NCBI GenBank assembly: GCA_014607495.2
Contig: CP053163.1
Location: forward strand, 6,614,716-6,678,715
DNA length: 64,000 bases
Source of the DNA: Carposina sasakii
Taxonomy: Eukaryota > Arthropoda > Insecta > Lepidoptera > Carposinidae
Direction of reading: 5' to 3'
The notes below the pieces were generated by a model, which saw only the letters and a list, made by a program, of their open reading frames with translations, made no database searches and had not been told where the DNA came from. Of the stretch, positions 63,905-64,000 are shown one piece after another (positions within the stretch are counted from its first letter, which is position 1; every line of letters starts with the position of its first letter). A program made the position numbers and the translations under genes.

Positions 63905-64000
63905 AAACCGGCTGAGTCGGACTCGCACGTGAAGGGTTTCGTACTATCTATACCTAAAAGCTGCAAAAAATCACGTTTGTTGTATGGTAGCTCTCCTTTT
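63905..64000 (+). repeat. dispersed repeat family F, cut by the window end
   Basis: CCGGCTGAGTCGGACTCGCA, GAAGGGTTTCGTAC and ATCACGTTTGTTGTATGG are the family core. Confidence 0.5.

Overview
The window is AT-rich eukaryotic DNA with no recognisable host protein-coding gene. Its repeat families look like those of a moth or butterfly: Helitron-like elements whose ends read GCGGGCAACAGCTAG, RTE-type LINE 3' tails ending in (GAT)n, SINEs ending in (ATGT)n, and the GAGTCGGACTCG family. The assignment to Lepidoptera is inferred from these families, not from a host gene. Nearly all supportable features are mobile elements or their relics, so this is probably intergenic or long-intron sequence.

Layout. 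0-9.6 kb: a tRNA-like element, a broken RTE-like LINE (911-1770, minus), two oppositely oriented copies of a MITE with TACAGGGTG ends (1985-2301, 7665-8042), a G-rich tract, a second tRNA-like copy and two adjacent SINEs. 11.73-15.73 kb: a Ty3/gypsy-type LTR element on the minus strand, with 436-bp TG...CA LTRs and a TATA target duplication. Its gag is open and starts inside the LTR. Its pol region is a scrambled mosaic: protease, RT, second protease, integrase C-terminus. Between pol and the 3' LTR lies an array of about 15 short stem-loops whose stems vary by compensating changes while the loops stay constant. 16.8-19.4 kb: a 306-bp TIR element and small repeats. 19.65-24.08 kb: an intact Ty3/gypsy element on the minus strand with one 1382-residue gag-pol ORF, two identical 88-bp LTRs and a 5-bp target duplication (GAGAT). 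It sits between inverted arms of an older element.

26-36 kb: Helitron-like pieces, a 5'-truncated jockey/CR1-like LINE with long flanking repeats, RTE tails and SINEs. 37.39-38.03 kb: an open C-terminal domain of a reverse-transcriptase-linked protein. 38-50 kb: a dense cluster of SINEs, Helitrons and MITEs, including a small hAT element (43.02-43.45 kb) with an exact 8-bp target duplication and a transposase C-terminal relic, and palindromic MITEs at 45.1 and 45.6 kb. 50-64 kb: a perfect 41-nt palindrome, a foldback element with alternating purine-pyrimidine arms (52.2 kb), LINE C-terminal relics (53.0 and 59.2 kb) and two large hairpins (58.24 and 60.04 kb) from one family. A third copy of that family, at 39.98 kb, has only one arm.

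The most unusual signals are the stem-loop array at 12.18-13.10 kb, the reshuffled pol of the same element, the repeated snap-back architecture of the 40/58/60-kb family, and the very short LTRs of the intact element. Coordinates of degenerate repeats are estimates from reading by eye. LTR, TIR and target-duplication boundaries were read base by base.
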